A DNA stretch of 60,185 bases. Source: an uncultured Collinsella sp. Its GTDB lineage: Bacteria > Actinomycetota > Coriobacteriia > Coriobacteriales > Coriobacteriaceae. Positions 60,180 through 60,185 of the stretch are shown piece after piece (positions within the stretch are counted from its first letter, which is position 1; every line of letters starts with the position of its first letter). The position numbers and the translations under genes were made by a program. The notes under the pieces were generated by a model, which did no database searches, was not told where the DNA came from, and saw only the letters and a list, made by a program, of their open reading frames with translations. The DNA lies in NCBI GenBank assembly GCA_900759565.1, contig CAAEVV010000002.1:1-60185 (forward strand). Direction: 5' to 3'.

Positions 60180-60185
60180 GCCAAG

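Overview
The window looks like a chromosomal stretch of a human-gut Coriobacteriia member, most likely Collinsella. The evidence is high GC, TAATG and ATGA gene overlaps, a type III glutamine synthetase, a split B12-dependent methionine synthase, an orphan GlnR-like regulator and a gatCAB operon. The assignment is an inference from gene content and codon use, since no database was searched. There is no rRNA operon, prophage, CRISPR array or intact transposase. tmRNA is the only classical RNA gene I can identify.

Layout. 1-2.6 kb: tail of an unknown gene, a MITE-like inverted repeat, glnN (GSIII). 3-7.2 kb: metF, MetH-reactivation gene and metH operon. 7.3-13.4 kb: PFL/UPF0210 protein, a long hairpin element, a methyltransferase, yhbY and a 999-residue ATPase/SARP-like regulator. 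13.8-18.8 kb: nagB, PTS IIA, glmM, rplM-rpsI, patatin-like lipase. 18.9-19.9 kb: tandem 62-bp repeats, tmRNA-like repeats, ssrA. 20-24 kb: small unknown gene, RHH/PIN toxin-antitoxin pair, metal P-type ATPase with a DUF6110-like partner. 24.2-27.9 kb: second long hairpin element and gatCAB. 28-38.2 kb: pilus locus (sortase C, two pilins, large tip/adhesin) with an AbiE-like pair lying between sortase and pilins. 38.7-48.9 kb: HAD phosphatase, MFS carrier, moaA and a moaC-mobB fusion, an endonuclease-like gene between two copies of a 59-bp palindrome, a heterodimeric ABC exporter. 49-53 kb: MATE pump with MerR-type operator, a MerR gene broken by a stop codon, an AT-rich secreted protease plus lipoprotein pair. 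53-60 kb: ligA, htrA, a GlnR-like regulator with a glutamine-synthetase homologue, and a HepT/MntA pair at the edge.

Most notable. (1) The type I glutamine synthetase homologue next to the GlnR-like regulator lacks three expected metal ligands, while the GSIII at the other end of the window retains the corresponding residues. GlnR-box-like motifs precede both genes. This suggests a nitrogen-control module with a pseudo-glutamine synthetase. (2) Two long hairpin elements, each directly 3' of a gene and in the same orientation, share internal motifs and show compensatory changes in two helices. (3) Three families of short palindromes (59-bp units, hairpins with a GGGACAG loop, 62-bp tandem hairpins) decorate 3' ends of genes. 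These are testable from sequence but have not been tested here.
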